NCBI GenBank assembly: GCA_964629825.1
Contig: CAZVUW010000058.1
Coordinates: 1 to 21,038 of the forward strand
DNA length: 21,038 bases
DNA from: CAZVUW01 sp964629825
Lineage (GTDB): Bacteria; Actinomycetota; Nitriliruptoria; Euzebyales; Egibacteraceae
Reading direction: 5' to 3'
Shown here: piece by piece, positions 8,364 to 15,677 of the stretch
How the letters are laid out: every line of letters starts with the position of its first letter
Position numbering within the stretch: position 1 is the first letter of the stretch
The notes under the pieces: model-generated
Seen by the model: only the letters and a program-made list of their open reading frames with translations
The model's database searches: none
Told to the model about the DNA's origin: nothing
Position numbers and translations under genes: made by a program

Positions 8364-9770
8364 ATGGCGAACGACCGGCTCCAGGTGCTCGACGCCTCCT
8401 TCCTGGCGCTCGAGACGCCCGTCGCTCCCCTCCAGACCGGCGGGCTCGGCGTCTTCGCGCCGGGGCTCGAGTTCTCGGCCGTGAGCCAGACCCTCGCCGC
8501 GCGGCTTGACCGGCTTCCGAAGGCGCGCCAGCGTGTGCAGCCGGCGCCGCTCGGCCTGCGCCCGACCTGGGTCGACGACCCGGAGTTCGACCTCTCCTAC
8601 CACCTGCGGCATGCCGCCCTGCCCGCGCCGGGCGGCCCGGAGGAGCTGGCGGACCTGCTCGCGCGCCTGATCAGCCGTCCCCTCGACCGTCGTAGGCCGC
8701 TGTGGGAGCTGTACGTCATCGAGGGCCTCGAGGGAGGACGGACCGGGGTGCTGCGCAAGGTGCACCTGGCCGCGGCCGCCCAGGAGGTGGACATCTTCTC
8801 CCTGCTGCTCGACTCCGATCCCGATCCCGGCCCCGATCCGGTGCCGGTGCGGCCCTGGACGCCCGAGGAGCCGGCGAGCCCGGGCGAGGTCGCCGCTTCC
8901 GCCGTGCGCGAAGGCGTCGACCGGCTGCTGGAGGCGGGTCGCGGCGTCGCCGGCCTCGTGACCGCTCCGGGACGCGCCGTGCGCGCCGCGGGCGACGTCG
9001 CCGGCTCGGCCGCCCGGCTGGCTCTGCGGGCGCTGGGACGAACGCCGCCAAGCCCCCTCAACGTCCGGCTGTCACCGCACCGGCGGTTCGCCACCGCCCG
9101 GATCGACCTCGAGGACCTGCGGCGCGTCAGGCGCGCTTACGGCGGCACGATCAACGACGCCGTCGTGACCGTGGTCGGCGACGCGGTGGGCCGCCTGCTG
9201 CGCTGGCGCGGTCACGACACCAAGGACCTCGACCTGCGCGTGATGGTGCCGGTCCGCGTCGAGCGCCTGCCCGAGCACGGCGCGCAGGTGACCGAGGCGC
9301 GTTCGATCGGCCATGGCGTCGTCGGGGTCCTGGCTCCGCTGCCCGTGATGGAGATGGACCCGGTGGCCCGTCTCTACCGGGTGATGGGCGAGATGGCCGG
9401 CCTGCGCGAGTCGCGGCAGGCGGTGGCGGCCGACGACCTGGTGCGGCTCGCCGGCTACGCGCCGCCGAACCTGCACGCCCTCGCGTCGCGGCTCGCATCG
9501 GCCGAGCAGCGCTACAACCTCGCGCTCTCCAACGCGCCCGGTCCCCAGCAGCCGCGCTACCTCAAGGCCGTTCCGCTCGAGGCCAGCTACCCCTTCATCC
9601 CGCTGGCCGGCGACGCGGCCCTGTCGATCGCCGTGACGTCCTACGTCGGCGGGATGTTCTTCGGGCTCCTCGGCGACCGGCGCGCCATGCCGGACCTGGA
9701 GCTGCTCGGCGACTTCCTCGCTGAGGCCGTCGCGGACCTCGTCGGATCGATCGACACGGCGGAGGGCTGA
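8364..9770 (+). CDS. WS/DGAT-family acyltransferase homologue with degenerate active site
   Basis: A 468-residue protein with the full length and landmarks of the wax ester synthase/diacylglycerol acyltransferase family. The opening is LQVLDASFLALETP. RPLWELYVIEGLEGGR lies at 111-126, PLN at 231-233, GGTINDAVV at 260-268 and LSNAPGP at 388-394. In active enzymes a catalytic HHxxxDG follows the Lys-Val at 132-133. Here the segment reads HLAAAAQ (134-140): the first His is kept, but the catalytic second His is Leu, and Asp-Gly is Ala-Gln. Acyl transfer by the known mechanism is therefore doubtful, although the frame is intact and under coding constraint. An Asp/Pro-rich insert (151-175) and an Ala/Arg-rich stretch (176-226) follow. 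ATG 8364 was chosen by homology. The gene overlaps the next by one base (TGATG). It may be a non-catalytic lipid-binding or regulatory paralogue. Confidence 0.85.
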   Translation: MANDRLQVLDASFLALETPVAPLQTGGLGVFAPGLEFSAVSQTLAARLDRLPKARQRVQPAPLGLRPTWVDDPEFDLSYHLRHAALPAPGGPEELADLLARLISRPLDRRRPLWELYVIEGLEGGRTGVLRKVHLAAAAQEVDIFSLLLDSDPDPGPDPVPVRPWTPEEPASPGEVAASAVREGVDRLLEAGRGVAGLVTAPGRAVRAAGDVAGSAARLALRALGRTPPSPLNVRLSPHRRFATARIDLEDLRRVRRAYGGTINDAVVTVVGDAVGRLLRWRGHDTKDLDLRVMVPVRVERLPEHGAQVTEARSIGHGVVGVLAPLPVMEMDPVARLYRVMGEMAGLRESRQAVAADDLVRLAGYAPPNLHALASRLASAEQRYNLALSNAPGPQQPRYLKAVPLEASYPFIPLAGDAALSIAVTSYVGGMFFGLLGDRRAMPDLELLGDFLAEAVADLVGSIDTAEG

Positions 9771-10558
9771 TGGAGGTCTACGACGCGCTGGCGCGCGCCC
9801 GCGGCCGGGGCGAGGTCGTGGTCCTCGTGACGGTGCTCGCCGTGGAGGGCGATGCGCCGTCGCACCCCGGTGCGAAGCTCGTGGTGGGCAGGGACGCGGA
9901 CGGTGCCGAGGTCATCGTGGCCGGCACCCTCGGCTGCTCCGAGTTCGACTCCGCCGGCGTGCAGGTGGCGGCTGAGGCCCTCAGCGACGAGGGGCCGCTG
10001 CGCCGCCTGGTCGCGTTCCCGGGCCACGGGCGCGAGCGCGCCATCGAGGTGTTCGCCGAGGTGCACCGGCCCGAGGCGGCCGTGCTCGTCCTCGGTGCCA
10101 ACGCCGTCGGCAGGGCGGTCGCCGAGCTCGCGCGCTTCCTCGGCCGCCGCGCGATGCTGATCGCGCCCGGCGGCGACGCGAGCGTGGCCTCGGGCGTGGA
10201 GGTCAAGGCCGACGATCCCGGCCGCTACCTCCTGGCTGCGCCGCCCGGGCCGCGCGATGCGGTGATCATCAGCGACCACGACGCCCCATGGGTTGACGAG
10301 GTTCTGCGCATCGCGCTGGCCAGCCAGTCCGCCTACGTGGCCATGCTCGGCAGCCGTCGGCACGCCCCCTCGGCCGTGCGCCGCCTGCGCGAGGCGGGGG
10401 TTCCCGAGCCGCATGTCCGGCGCCTGCACAGCCCCGCCGGGCTGGACATCGGCGGGCGCTCACCGCAGGAGATCGCCCTGTCGATCCTCGCCGAGCTGGT
10501 CGCTGTCGAGCGCGGGCGCGACGGCGGCTCGATGGCCATCGACTGGTCGCAGACCTGA
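9770..10558 (+). CDS. XdhC/CoxI-family protein
   Basis: A 262-residue XdhC-like protein. Family members insert or sulfurate molybdenum cofactor for xanthine dehydrogenase or CO dehydrogenase-type enzymes. The N-terminal XdhC_CoxI part has PGAKLVV (33-39) and GTLGCSEFD (52-60) where the family usually shows GTIGGGC. A Rossmann-like domain starts at VLGANAVGRAVAELA (107-121). The C-terminal XdhC_C signature is clear: YVAMLGSRR (189-197), RLHSPAGLDIGGRSPQEIAL (218-237). The ATG overlaps the upstream stop by one base, implying translational coupling with the WS/DGAT homologue. No molybdoenzyme subunit lies in the window, so its client is unknown. The assignment to the family is good, the function uncertain. 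Confidence 0.85.
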   Translation: MEVYDALARARGRGEVVVLVTVLAVEGDAPSHPGAKLVVGRDADGAEVIVAGTLGCSEFDSAGVQVAAEALSDEGPLRRLVAFPGHGRERAIEVFAEVHRPEAAVLVLGANAVGRAVAELARFLGRRAMLIAPGGDASVASGVEVKADDPGRYLLAAPPGPRDAVIISDHDAPWVDEVLRIALASQSAYVAMLGSRRHAPSAVRRLREAGVPEPHVRRLHSPAGLDIGGRSPQEIALSILAELVAVERGRDGGSMAIDWSQT

Positions 10559-10599
10559 CTCACACCGCCGAGCCGTCCCAGGACCACCGGAGGAACTCC

Positions 10600-11211
10600 T
10601 TGACCTACGACCTCATCCCCGACTCCCACGTCGACGCGCTGCTGGTGCCCACACCGCCCGGGTGGGGGGAGGTGGCCGTGGCCGACCTGCCGTCGACCAT
10701 GAGCGACCACGCGCACGCCGAGAAGAAGGCCGCGCTGAACGCGCTCAGCCTGCTGTCGCGTGAGCCCGCGCGGACCGAGCTCGTCCGCCGCATGGCACGG
10801 CTCGCCCAGGAGGAGCTCGGCCACCTCGACGCCGTGCTGCGCCATCTGCGCAACCGCGGCTGGACGCTGTCCGCCGATCGGCCCGACCGCTACGCCGCGG
10901 CGCTCCTGGAGCTGCGACGCACTGGAGGCGCCGCCGCGCTGGCGGACCGGCTGCTGTGCGCCGCGCTGATCGAGGCCCGCAGCTGGGAGCGGCTGCACCT
11001 GCTCGGCCGCGCGCTCGATGACACCGCCGAGCCCGACCTCGCCGCCTTCTACCGCGAGCTCGCGGCCAGCGAGGCCGGTCACTACCGCCTGTTCGTCGAG
11101 CTGGCCCGCGCCGAGTGCCCGGGGGAGGACGTCGACGGCCGTCTCGCGGAGCTGGCCGAGGCCGAGGCGGAGATCATCCGCAGCCTCCCGCACGAGGCCC
11201 GCATCCACTAG
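10600..11211 (+). CDS. miaE: MiaE-like tRNA-(ms2io6A)-hydroxylase (ferritin-like diiron protein)
   Basis: A 203-residue helical diiron protein. The carboxylate/His ligand pattern is Glu41 (HAEKKAALNA), Glu72 and His75 (EELGH), Glu125 (IEARSWERLH) and Glu158/His161 (SEAGHYRLF). The motifs match the tRNA-(ms2io6A)-hydroxylase family, which hydroxylates the isopentenyl group of ms2i6A37 in UNN-decoding tRNAs, downstream of MiaA and MiaB. The start is TTG 10600, preceded by GGAGG with good spacing. A later in-frame ATG (residue 34) would delete the N-terminal segment before the first ligand. The gene follows the XdhC-like gene by 41 bases in the same direction. The diiron family call is firm. The exact tRNA substrate is by homology. 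Confidence 0.88.
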   Translation: MTYDLIPDSHVDALLVPTPPGWGEVAVADLPSTMSDHAHAEKKAALNALSLLSREPARTELVRRMARLAQEELGHLDAVLRHLRNRGWTLSADRPDRYAAALLELRRTGGAAALADRLLCAALIEARSWERLHLLGRALDDTAEPDLAAFYRELAASEAGHYRLFVELARAECPGEDVDGRLAELAEAEAEIIRSLPHEARIH

Positions 11212-11225
11212 CCGGGAGAGCTCCC

Positions 11226-12041
11226 ATGGCCCGCACCCCGCACGACCACAGCGCCGACGCCGGCGGCGATCCCGAGGTCCTCGCGGCGAAGCGCGCCCTG
11301 CGCGAGGAGGTCTGGAGCGCGCTGCAAGATGCCGGCGCCGCGCGCTTCCCAGGGGCGCGCAACCGCATCCCCAACTTCGTCGGTGCCGAGCGAGCGGCCG
11401 AGCACCTGCGCGCGACCTCGGAGTGGCAGTCGGCCGGCACCGTCAAGTGCAATCCGGACAGCCCGCAGTGGCCTGTGCGACAGCGCGCGCTCGAAGACGG
11501 GTTGGTCGTGTACATGGCGGTGCCGCGACTGGCCTCCGAGGCGCCGTTCTTCGCGCTCGAGCCGGCCGCGCTCACGGTGTCGCCGCGAGCCGCCTCCTCG
11601 ATCAAGGGCGCCGGTGAGCATGGGCGACCGGTCGAGGTCGACGAGATCGAGCCCGTCGACCTGGTCGTGATGGGCTGCGTTGCGGTCGACACCAGCGGCG
11701 CGCGGCTCGGCAAGGGGGGCGGGTTCGCCGACCTGGAGTTCGCCATCGCCTCGGCGGCCGGGCTGATCGGACCCGGCACGGTCATCGCCACCACCGTTCA
11801 CGAGGTGCAGGTGCTGCCAGCCGGCCGGATCCCGACCACGGATCACGACGTCCCGCTCGATCTCATCGTCACCCCGGCGGGTGTCGTGCGCTGCGACGGC
11901 TTGCGCAGCCGACCTGCCGGCATCGACTGGGAGTCCCTGACCGAGGAGAAGATCGCTGCGATCCCGCTCCTGCAGCGGCTGCGCTCGGAGACCGGTGGTG
12001 CCGGTGGGGCCTCCTCTTCGGGCGAGCGTCGTCATGCCTGA
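11226..12041 (+). CDS. 5-formyltetrahydrofolate cyclo-ligase-like (MTHFS/MTHFSD-type) protein
   Basis: A 271-residue protein of the 5-formyl-THF cyclo-ligase fold. The N-terminal helix KRALREEVWSALQ (22-34) leads to RNRIPNFVGAERAAEHL (45-61). The nucleotide-binding loop GARLGKGGGFADLE (158-171) matches the G-x-R-x-G-x-G-x-G-[FY]-x-D pattern of the family. The C-terminal core has HEVQVLP (192-198) and TDHDVPLDLIVTP (205-217). It is longer than canonical ~190-residue FAU1-type cyclo-ligases and resembles the MTHFSD-like subgroup, whose activity is less well defined. It may convert 5-formyl-THF to methenyl-THF using ATP, or be a folate-binding relative. The Gly/Ser-rich tail at 257-265 is probably disordered. 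ATG 11226 follows GGGAGAG. Its stop overlaps otsB by eight bases. Confidence 0.82.
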   Translation: MARTPHDHSADAGGDPEVLAAKRALREEVWSALQDAGAARFPGARNRIPNFVGAERAAEHLRATSEWQSAGTVKCNPDSPQWPVRQRALEDGLVVYMAVPRLASEAPFFALEPAALTVSPRAASSIKGAGEHGRPVEVDEIEPVDLVVMGCVAVDTSGARLGKGGGFADLEFAIASAAGLIGPGTVIATTVHEVQVLPAGRIPTTDHDVPLDLIVTPAGVVRCDGLRSRPAGIDWESLTEEKIAAIPLLQRLRSETGGAGGASSSGERRHA

Positions 12042-12837
12042 GCTCGCCGACCTGCTCGACCTCCTCGCCGCCGATCCGCCGCGCAGCGCCCTGCTGCTCG
12101 ACTTCGACGGCACGCTCGCCCCGATCGTCGAGGACCCGCAGACCTCCGTCCTGCCCGACGCCCTGGCGGAGGTCGTCGGCGACCTCGCGCAACGCCTCGG
12201 CGTCGTCGCGGTCGTCAGCGGCCGCCCGGCAGCCTTCCTGGCCGACCGCGTCCGGTTGCCCGGCGTTCGGCTGCTGGGCCTGTACGGGCTGCAGTCGTGG
12301 AGCGACGGCCGGCCCAGGGCCCGACCGGAGGCCGAGGCCTGGCAGGCGCAGGTTGACCGCGCTCGCGAGATCCTCGTCCACGTCCTCGGCGGTCTGGACG
12401 GCGTCCTGGTCGAGGACAAGGGCCTGTCCGTCGCGGTGCACTGGCGCAACGCCGCCGACCGTGCGGTCGCCGAGAGCGCCGTGCAGGAGGCGACCCGTCG
12501 CCTGGCCGCCGACACCGGCCTGCAGCTCGAGCCGGGCAAGCTGGTCGCCGAGCTGCGGCCTCCGGTGCCCTGGGACAAGGGAGCGACCGTGCGGGCGGTG
12601 GTGGGCGAGAGCGGGGCGACGGCGGCCGCCTACATCGGCGACGACCTCGGGGACCTGCCGGCCTTCGCGGCCGTGCGAGAACTCGGCGGGCTGGCGGTGG
12701 CCGTCGAGCACGGCTCCGAGACCGCACCCGAGGTTCGCCAGGCCGCCGACCTCATCCTCGGCGGACCCGATGCGGTGGCGGCGGCGCTGACCGCGCTGCG
12801 GGACCGGCTCACGGGCACCGCAACCCCAACGCCCTAA
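12034..12837 (+). CDS. otsB: Trehalose-6-phosphate phosphatase
   Basis: A 267-residue HAD phosphatase that dephosphorylates trehalose-6-phosphate. HAD motif I is DFDGT (23-27, nucleophile Asp23 and Asp25). Motif II is VSGRP (61-65). Motif III Lys182 lies in WDKG, and motif IV is GDDLGD (202-207). The cap region and DKGLSVAVHWR (128-138) fit OtsB. ATG 12034 gives the ATGCCTGA overlap with the upstream gene, so translation is probably coupled. Its TAA (12835-12837) overlaps the stop codon of convergent otsA. The two trehalose genes therefore face each other rather than sharing one operon. Confidence 0.93.
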   Translation: MPELADLLDLLAADPPRSALLLDFDGTLAPIVEDPQTSVLPDALAEVVGDLAQRLGVVAVVSGRPAAFLADRVRLPGVRLLGLYGLQSWSDGRPRARPEAEAWQAQVDRAREILVHVLGGLDGVLVEDKGLSVAVHWRNAADRAVAESAVQEATRRLAADTGLQLEPGKLVAELRPPVPWDKGATVRAVVGESGATAAAYIGDDLGDLPAFAAVRELGGLAVAVEHGSETAPEVRQAADLILGGPDAVAAALTALRDRLTGTATPTP

Positions 12838-14288
12838 GGCAGGGGGTGAGCGCGCGCGGCTGCCGCCGCCCGGAGCTGCCGGCGCTGGGCGGCGAACCAG
12901 GCCTCCGGGGCGCCGACCCGGGCTGCTTCGCGCAGACGCTCGGCCCGCGCTGCGCGCTCCTGCGGGTCCATGGTCAGCGCCTCGTGCAGGCGCTCGGCCG
13001 TGGCCTCGACGTCGTAGGGGTTCACCAGCAGGGCATCGCGGCCCATCATCGTGGCCGCACCGGCGGTGGTTGACAGCACCAGCGCCCCGTCGCGCCGGTT
13101 CAGCGCGGGGCCCTCCTTGGCCACGAGGTTGGTGCCGTCCGCGATCGGGTTCGCGAGCAGGACGTCGTAGCGCTCAAGGGCCGCAACGGCGCGCGGGTAG
13201 TCATCGGTCACGGAGAAGGTGATCGCGTCTTCGCCGAAGCGGTCGGCGATGCGCTCGGCGGCCTCGCGGCAAGCCAACAGGTAGGCCGCGTACTCGGGCA
13301 CCGACTGGCGGCTCGGGTTGATGTGGGCGTAGTGCCAGACCCGGCCGCGGTGCTCGGGATGTCGTTCCAGCAGCAGCTCGTAGGCGCGCAGACCCCGCAG
13401 GATGTTCTTGGACAGGTCGCTGCGGTCCACCCGCAGGATCAGCGCACGGCCGTCGCGGCGGGTGTCCAGGTCCTCGCCGGCGCGGCGCGCCTCGACCGAG
13501 GCCGCCGCCGCGTCCAGATCGGACTGGTCGACGCCCAGAACGAAGTCGGCGACCACAGTGCGGTGGTCGTCGAGCACGACCGCCTGCCCGTCGCGTTGGG
13601 CCCCGAGGAGCTCGACGGCGCAGGCGCGCAGCCTCTCCGCCCACAGCGGCGAGGAGATGCCGATCACGTCCGCCGCCAGCAGCCCGCGCAGCAGCTCGGT
13701 GCCCACGCGGTCGGGCAGTCGGCGCAGCCCCTCGGGCGTCGCCCAGGGGGTGTGGATGTAGTGGAGGATCCGCGCTTGCGGCAGCGCCGAGCGCACCAGC
13801 CGCGGGGTCGCGCACAGGTGGTAGTCCTGCAGGAAGATCTCGCGGCCCGCGCCGGCGGCCTCGACGACCGCTTCGGCGATCGCGCGGTTCACCGGCAGGT
13901 AGCCGTCATCCCAGTCCTTCGGCCAGCCGACCCCCGCGGGCTCGTACGGCGGGTTCCACAGGTCGTGGACGGTGAACCACAGCAGGCGGTTGCTGACCTC
14001 GTTGTAATAGGCGTCGTAGCGCTCGCCGACGTCCACCAGCCGCAGGGTGTAGGTGGACCCGTCGGCCTCTACCTCGAAGGGTTCGCCCTCGTGCTCGGCG
14101 GCGACCTCCCGGCCCGTGTTGTCGAGCGCGACCGAGACCCATTCGCCGTCCTCGTGCTGGAGGGCTCCGCCAAGCGCGGTCACCAACCCGCCGAAGCCGC
14201 GGCGGGCCTTGAGCTCGCCGTCCTCGCGGCTCCACGAGACGGGACCGCGGTTGCTGGCCACGACCAGCCCGCTCTGGCGCTCGGTCAT
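12834..14288 (-). CDS. otsA: Trehalose-6-phosphate synthase (GT20 family)
   Basis: A 484-residue retaining glycosyltransferase that makes trehalose-6-phosphate from a nucleotide-glucose and glucose-6-phosphate. Landmarks are SNRGPVSW (12-19), GFGGLVTAL (31-39), NRLLWFTVH (100-108), LQDYHL (153-158), HYIHTPWA (176-183), VDRSDLSKN (287-295, with the Arg289/Lys294 phosphate-binding pair) and DGTNLVAKE (384-392). The HTPW and SKN variants differ from E. coli OtsA and resemble an actinobacterial GT20 subgroup that also contains pseudo-glycosyltransferases. The adjacent otsB supports the trehalose role. The start ATG (14286-14288) overlaps the upstream TGA as ATGA, so it is coupled to the transferase gene behind it. 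Confidence 0.92.
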   Translation of the reverse strand: MTERQSGLVVASNRGPVSWSREDGELKARRGFGGLVTALGGALQHEDGEWVSVALDNTGREVAAEHEGEPFEVEADGSTYTLRLVDVGERYDAYYNEVSNRLLWFTVHDLWNPPYEPAGVGWPKDWDDGYLPVNRAIAEAVVEAAGAGREIFLQDYHLCATPRLVRSALPQARILHYIHTPWATPEGLRRLPDRVGTELLRGLLAADVIGISSPLWAERLRACAVELLGAQRDGQAVVLDDHRTVVADFVLGVDQSDLDAAAASVEARRAGEDLDTRRDGRALILRVDRSDLSKNILRGLRAYELLLERHPEHRGRVWHYAHINPSRQSVPEYAAYLLACREAAERIADRFGEDAITFSVTDDYPRAVAALERYDVLLANPIADGTNLVAKEGPALNRRDGALVLSTTAGAATMMGRDALLVNPYDVEATAERLHEALTMDPQERAARAERLREAARVGAPEAWFAAQRRQLRAAAAARAHPLP

Positions 14289-15064
14289 GCGACCACCCCG
14301 GCCGCGCCCAGGGCGGCGGAGACCGTCTCCATCACCGCAGCGTCCCCGATGTGGCCGTAGCCGAGGTCGTTCAGCCCGACGGCCGCGTCCGCGATCTCGG
14401 CGTCGTGCGGGTCGGCGCCAAGCGCCGCCAGCAGCGGTCCGGGGTTCCAGCGGCGGAGCAGCCCGCACTGCACCAGGGCGCCGTGCCGTCGCCGCCGCTG
14501 CGCCAGGCCGACCAGCTTGCGCCCCCCGACGACGACCTCGCCGTGGCTTACCGTCGCGTAGCAGACCGCCGCCAGCAGGCGCTCGCGCTCCGTGCCCCGG
14601 CGGCGCGCGGTGGCCGGCCCGCTGTGGACGGACAGGCCCTCCACGCCGAGATCCGTCAGGGCACGCTGCCACGCCCGTCCCACGCGGTCGAAGACCGCCG
14701 TCAGATCGCCCGCCAGCAGCGGATGCCCGGGCGGCAGGATCACGTCCAGCGACAGCAAGGAGGGATCGAGCAGGACGGCACCCCCTCCGGAGTGGCGGCT
14801 GATGACCTCGACGGAGCCCGAGCGGTGACCCGAGCCGCCGTCGGCCGCGGCGGGGAGGCGCTGACCACGGCCGAGCACGATCGCGGTCGACGTGGACCGG
14901 TACCAGCGCAGCACCGGGCGCGGGTCCTCGACCAGCCCCTCGAGGAGCTCCAGACCGGCGTCGAGCAGGGCTCGCGGAGCCGCCGTCTCGACCGGCAGCA
15001 CGCGCCAGTCGTCGGCGGCCTGGGGGGCTGGCTCGACCATCACCCCGGCAGGGTACGTCAGCAC
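14285..15064 (-). CDS. Lipoate-protein ligase A / LipM-type octanoyltransferase family protein
   Basis: A cofactor transferase of the BPL/LplA fold that attaches octanoyl or lipoyl groups to lipoyl domains of 2-oxoacid dehydrogenases or GcvH. Counting from GTG 15064 (259 residues), the acyl-binding motif is RHSGGGAVLL (90-99) and the conserved lysine is Lys183 in GRKLVGLAQRR. Cys168 in AAVCYATVSHGE lies 15 residues before that lysine. This is the spacing I recall for the catalytic cysteine of LipM octanoyltransferases, which makes LipM-like amidotransfer as likely as ATP-dependent ligation. The family's HG after LQ is CG here (Cys200). ATG 15040 is an alternative start. GTG 15064 has a better upstream AGGG. 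The stop overlaps the otsA start (ATGA). Confidence 0.83.
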   Translation of the reverse strand: MLTYPAGVMVEPAPQAADDWRVLPVETAAPRALLDAGLELLEGLVEDPRPVLRWYRSTSTAIVLGRGQRLPAAADGGSGHRSGSVEVISRHSGGGAVLLDPSLLSLDVILPPGHPLLAGDLTAVFDRVGRAWQRALTDLGVEGLSVHSGPATARRRGTERERLLAAVCYATVSHGEVVVGGRKLVGLAQRRRRHGALVQCGLLRRWNPGPLLAALGADPHDAEIADAAVGLNDLGYGHIGDAAVMETVSAALGAAGVVA

Positions 15065-15072
15065 CTCAGCCC

Positions 15073-15078
15073 TACAAT
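15073..15078 (+). promoter_or_regulatory. Possible -10 element for the AhpE-like peroxiredoxin gene
   Basis: TACAAT in a GC-rich background resembles a σ70-type -10 box. It lies upstream of the peroxiredoxin gene and inside the divergent gap. No good -35 is visible at the expected distance. If used, transcription would start near 15085 and the two hairpins would be in the mRNA leader. Confidence 0.3.
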
Positions 15079-15087
15079 TCCCCGCTG

Positions 15088-15180
15088 GGTCCCGGGAGCG
15101 AGCGCAGGTTCGGGACCACCTCAGATGCAGACCGGTTGATCCCGGTCAGCGAGCGCAGCGAGCGCAGGTTCGGGATCACC
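15088..15180 (+). repeat. Two tandem paralogous hairpins (24-bp direct repeat with covarying stems) in ahpE leader
   Basis: Hairpin 1 pairs GGTCCCG (15088-15094) with CGGGACC (15111-15117). Hairpin 2 pairs TGATCCCG (15137-15144) with CGGGATCA (15171-15178). The 3' halves are a 24-base direct repeat (15097-15120 and 15157-15180) with one mismatch, offset by 60 bases. That mismatch (C to T) in the 3' arm is matched by G to A in the 5' arm, keeping the pair. The loops share AGCGAGCGCAGGTT. They could be a leader regulatory structure or a small repeat element. Function unknown. Confidence 0.75.
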
Positions 15181-15201
15181 CCTAGTTCAGGAGCGAAGCG
15201 A

Positions 15202-15663
15202 ATGTCCCTTGAGATCGGCCAGCCGGCGCCCGACTTCGAGCTGCGGGACCAGCACCGCCAGCCGATCCGGCTGTCCGACTACCGCGGCAAGCGCGATGTC
15301 GTGGTCGTCTTCCTGCCCTACGCGTTCAGCGGGATCTGCACCGGCGAGCTGTGCGAGCTCCGCGACGGGCTCGCCGACCTGGCGGAGCAGGACGTGCAGG
15401 TCCTGGCCATCACCTGTGATGCGCCGCCATCGAACGCGGCGTGGGCCGAGCAGCAGGGCTACCGCTTCCCGATCCTGTCCGACCACTGGCCCCACGGCGA
15501 GGTGTCCCGCGCTTACGGATCGTTCGATGAGCAGATCGGCTGCTCGCTGCGGGGCTCCTTCGTGATCGACCGCGAGGGCAACCTGGCGTGGAAGGTGGTC
15601 AATGGCGTGCCCGAGGCACGCGACCTGCAGGCTTACCGCGAGGCGCTGGCGGCCCTCGCCTGA
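15202..15663 (+). CDS. AhpE-like peroxiredoxin
   Basis: A 153-residue thiol peroxidase that reduces hydrogen peroxide or organic peroxides in the cytoplasm. The active-site motif is PYAFSGIC (39-46), with peroxidatic Cys46 and the catalytic Arg in RGSF (117-120). SDHWPHGEVSRAYG (93-106) and the C-terminus match mycobacterial AhpE. Cys51 lies five residues after Cys46, the position of the resolving cysteine in E. coli BCP. Known AhpE has Asp there. Further cysteines are Cys72 and Cys114. ATG 15202 follows AGGAG with nine-base spacing. The gene ends 14 bases from the convergent DUF3467 gene. Confidence 0.93.
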   Translation: MSLEIGQPAPDFELRDQHRQPIRLSDYRGKRDVVVVFLPYAFSGICTGELCELRDGLADLAEQDVQVLAITCDAPPSNAAWAEQQGYRFPILSDHWPHGEVSRAYGSFDEQIGCSLRGSFVIDREGNLAWKVVNGVPEARDLQAYREALAALA

Positions 15664-15677
15664 CGGCTCCGCAGGGG

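Noticed and set aside
15088..15180. Tandem hairpins as the start of a CRISPR array
   Set aside because: There are only two copies, the repeats contain long inverted arms with variable loops, there are no unique spacers of constant length, and no cas genes are present.
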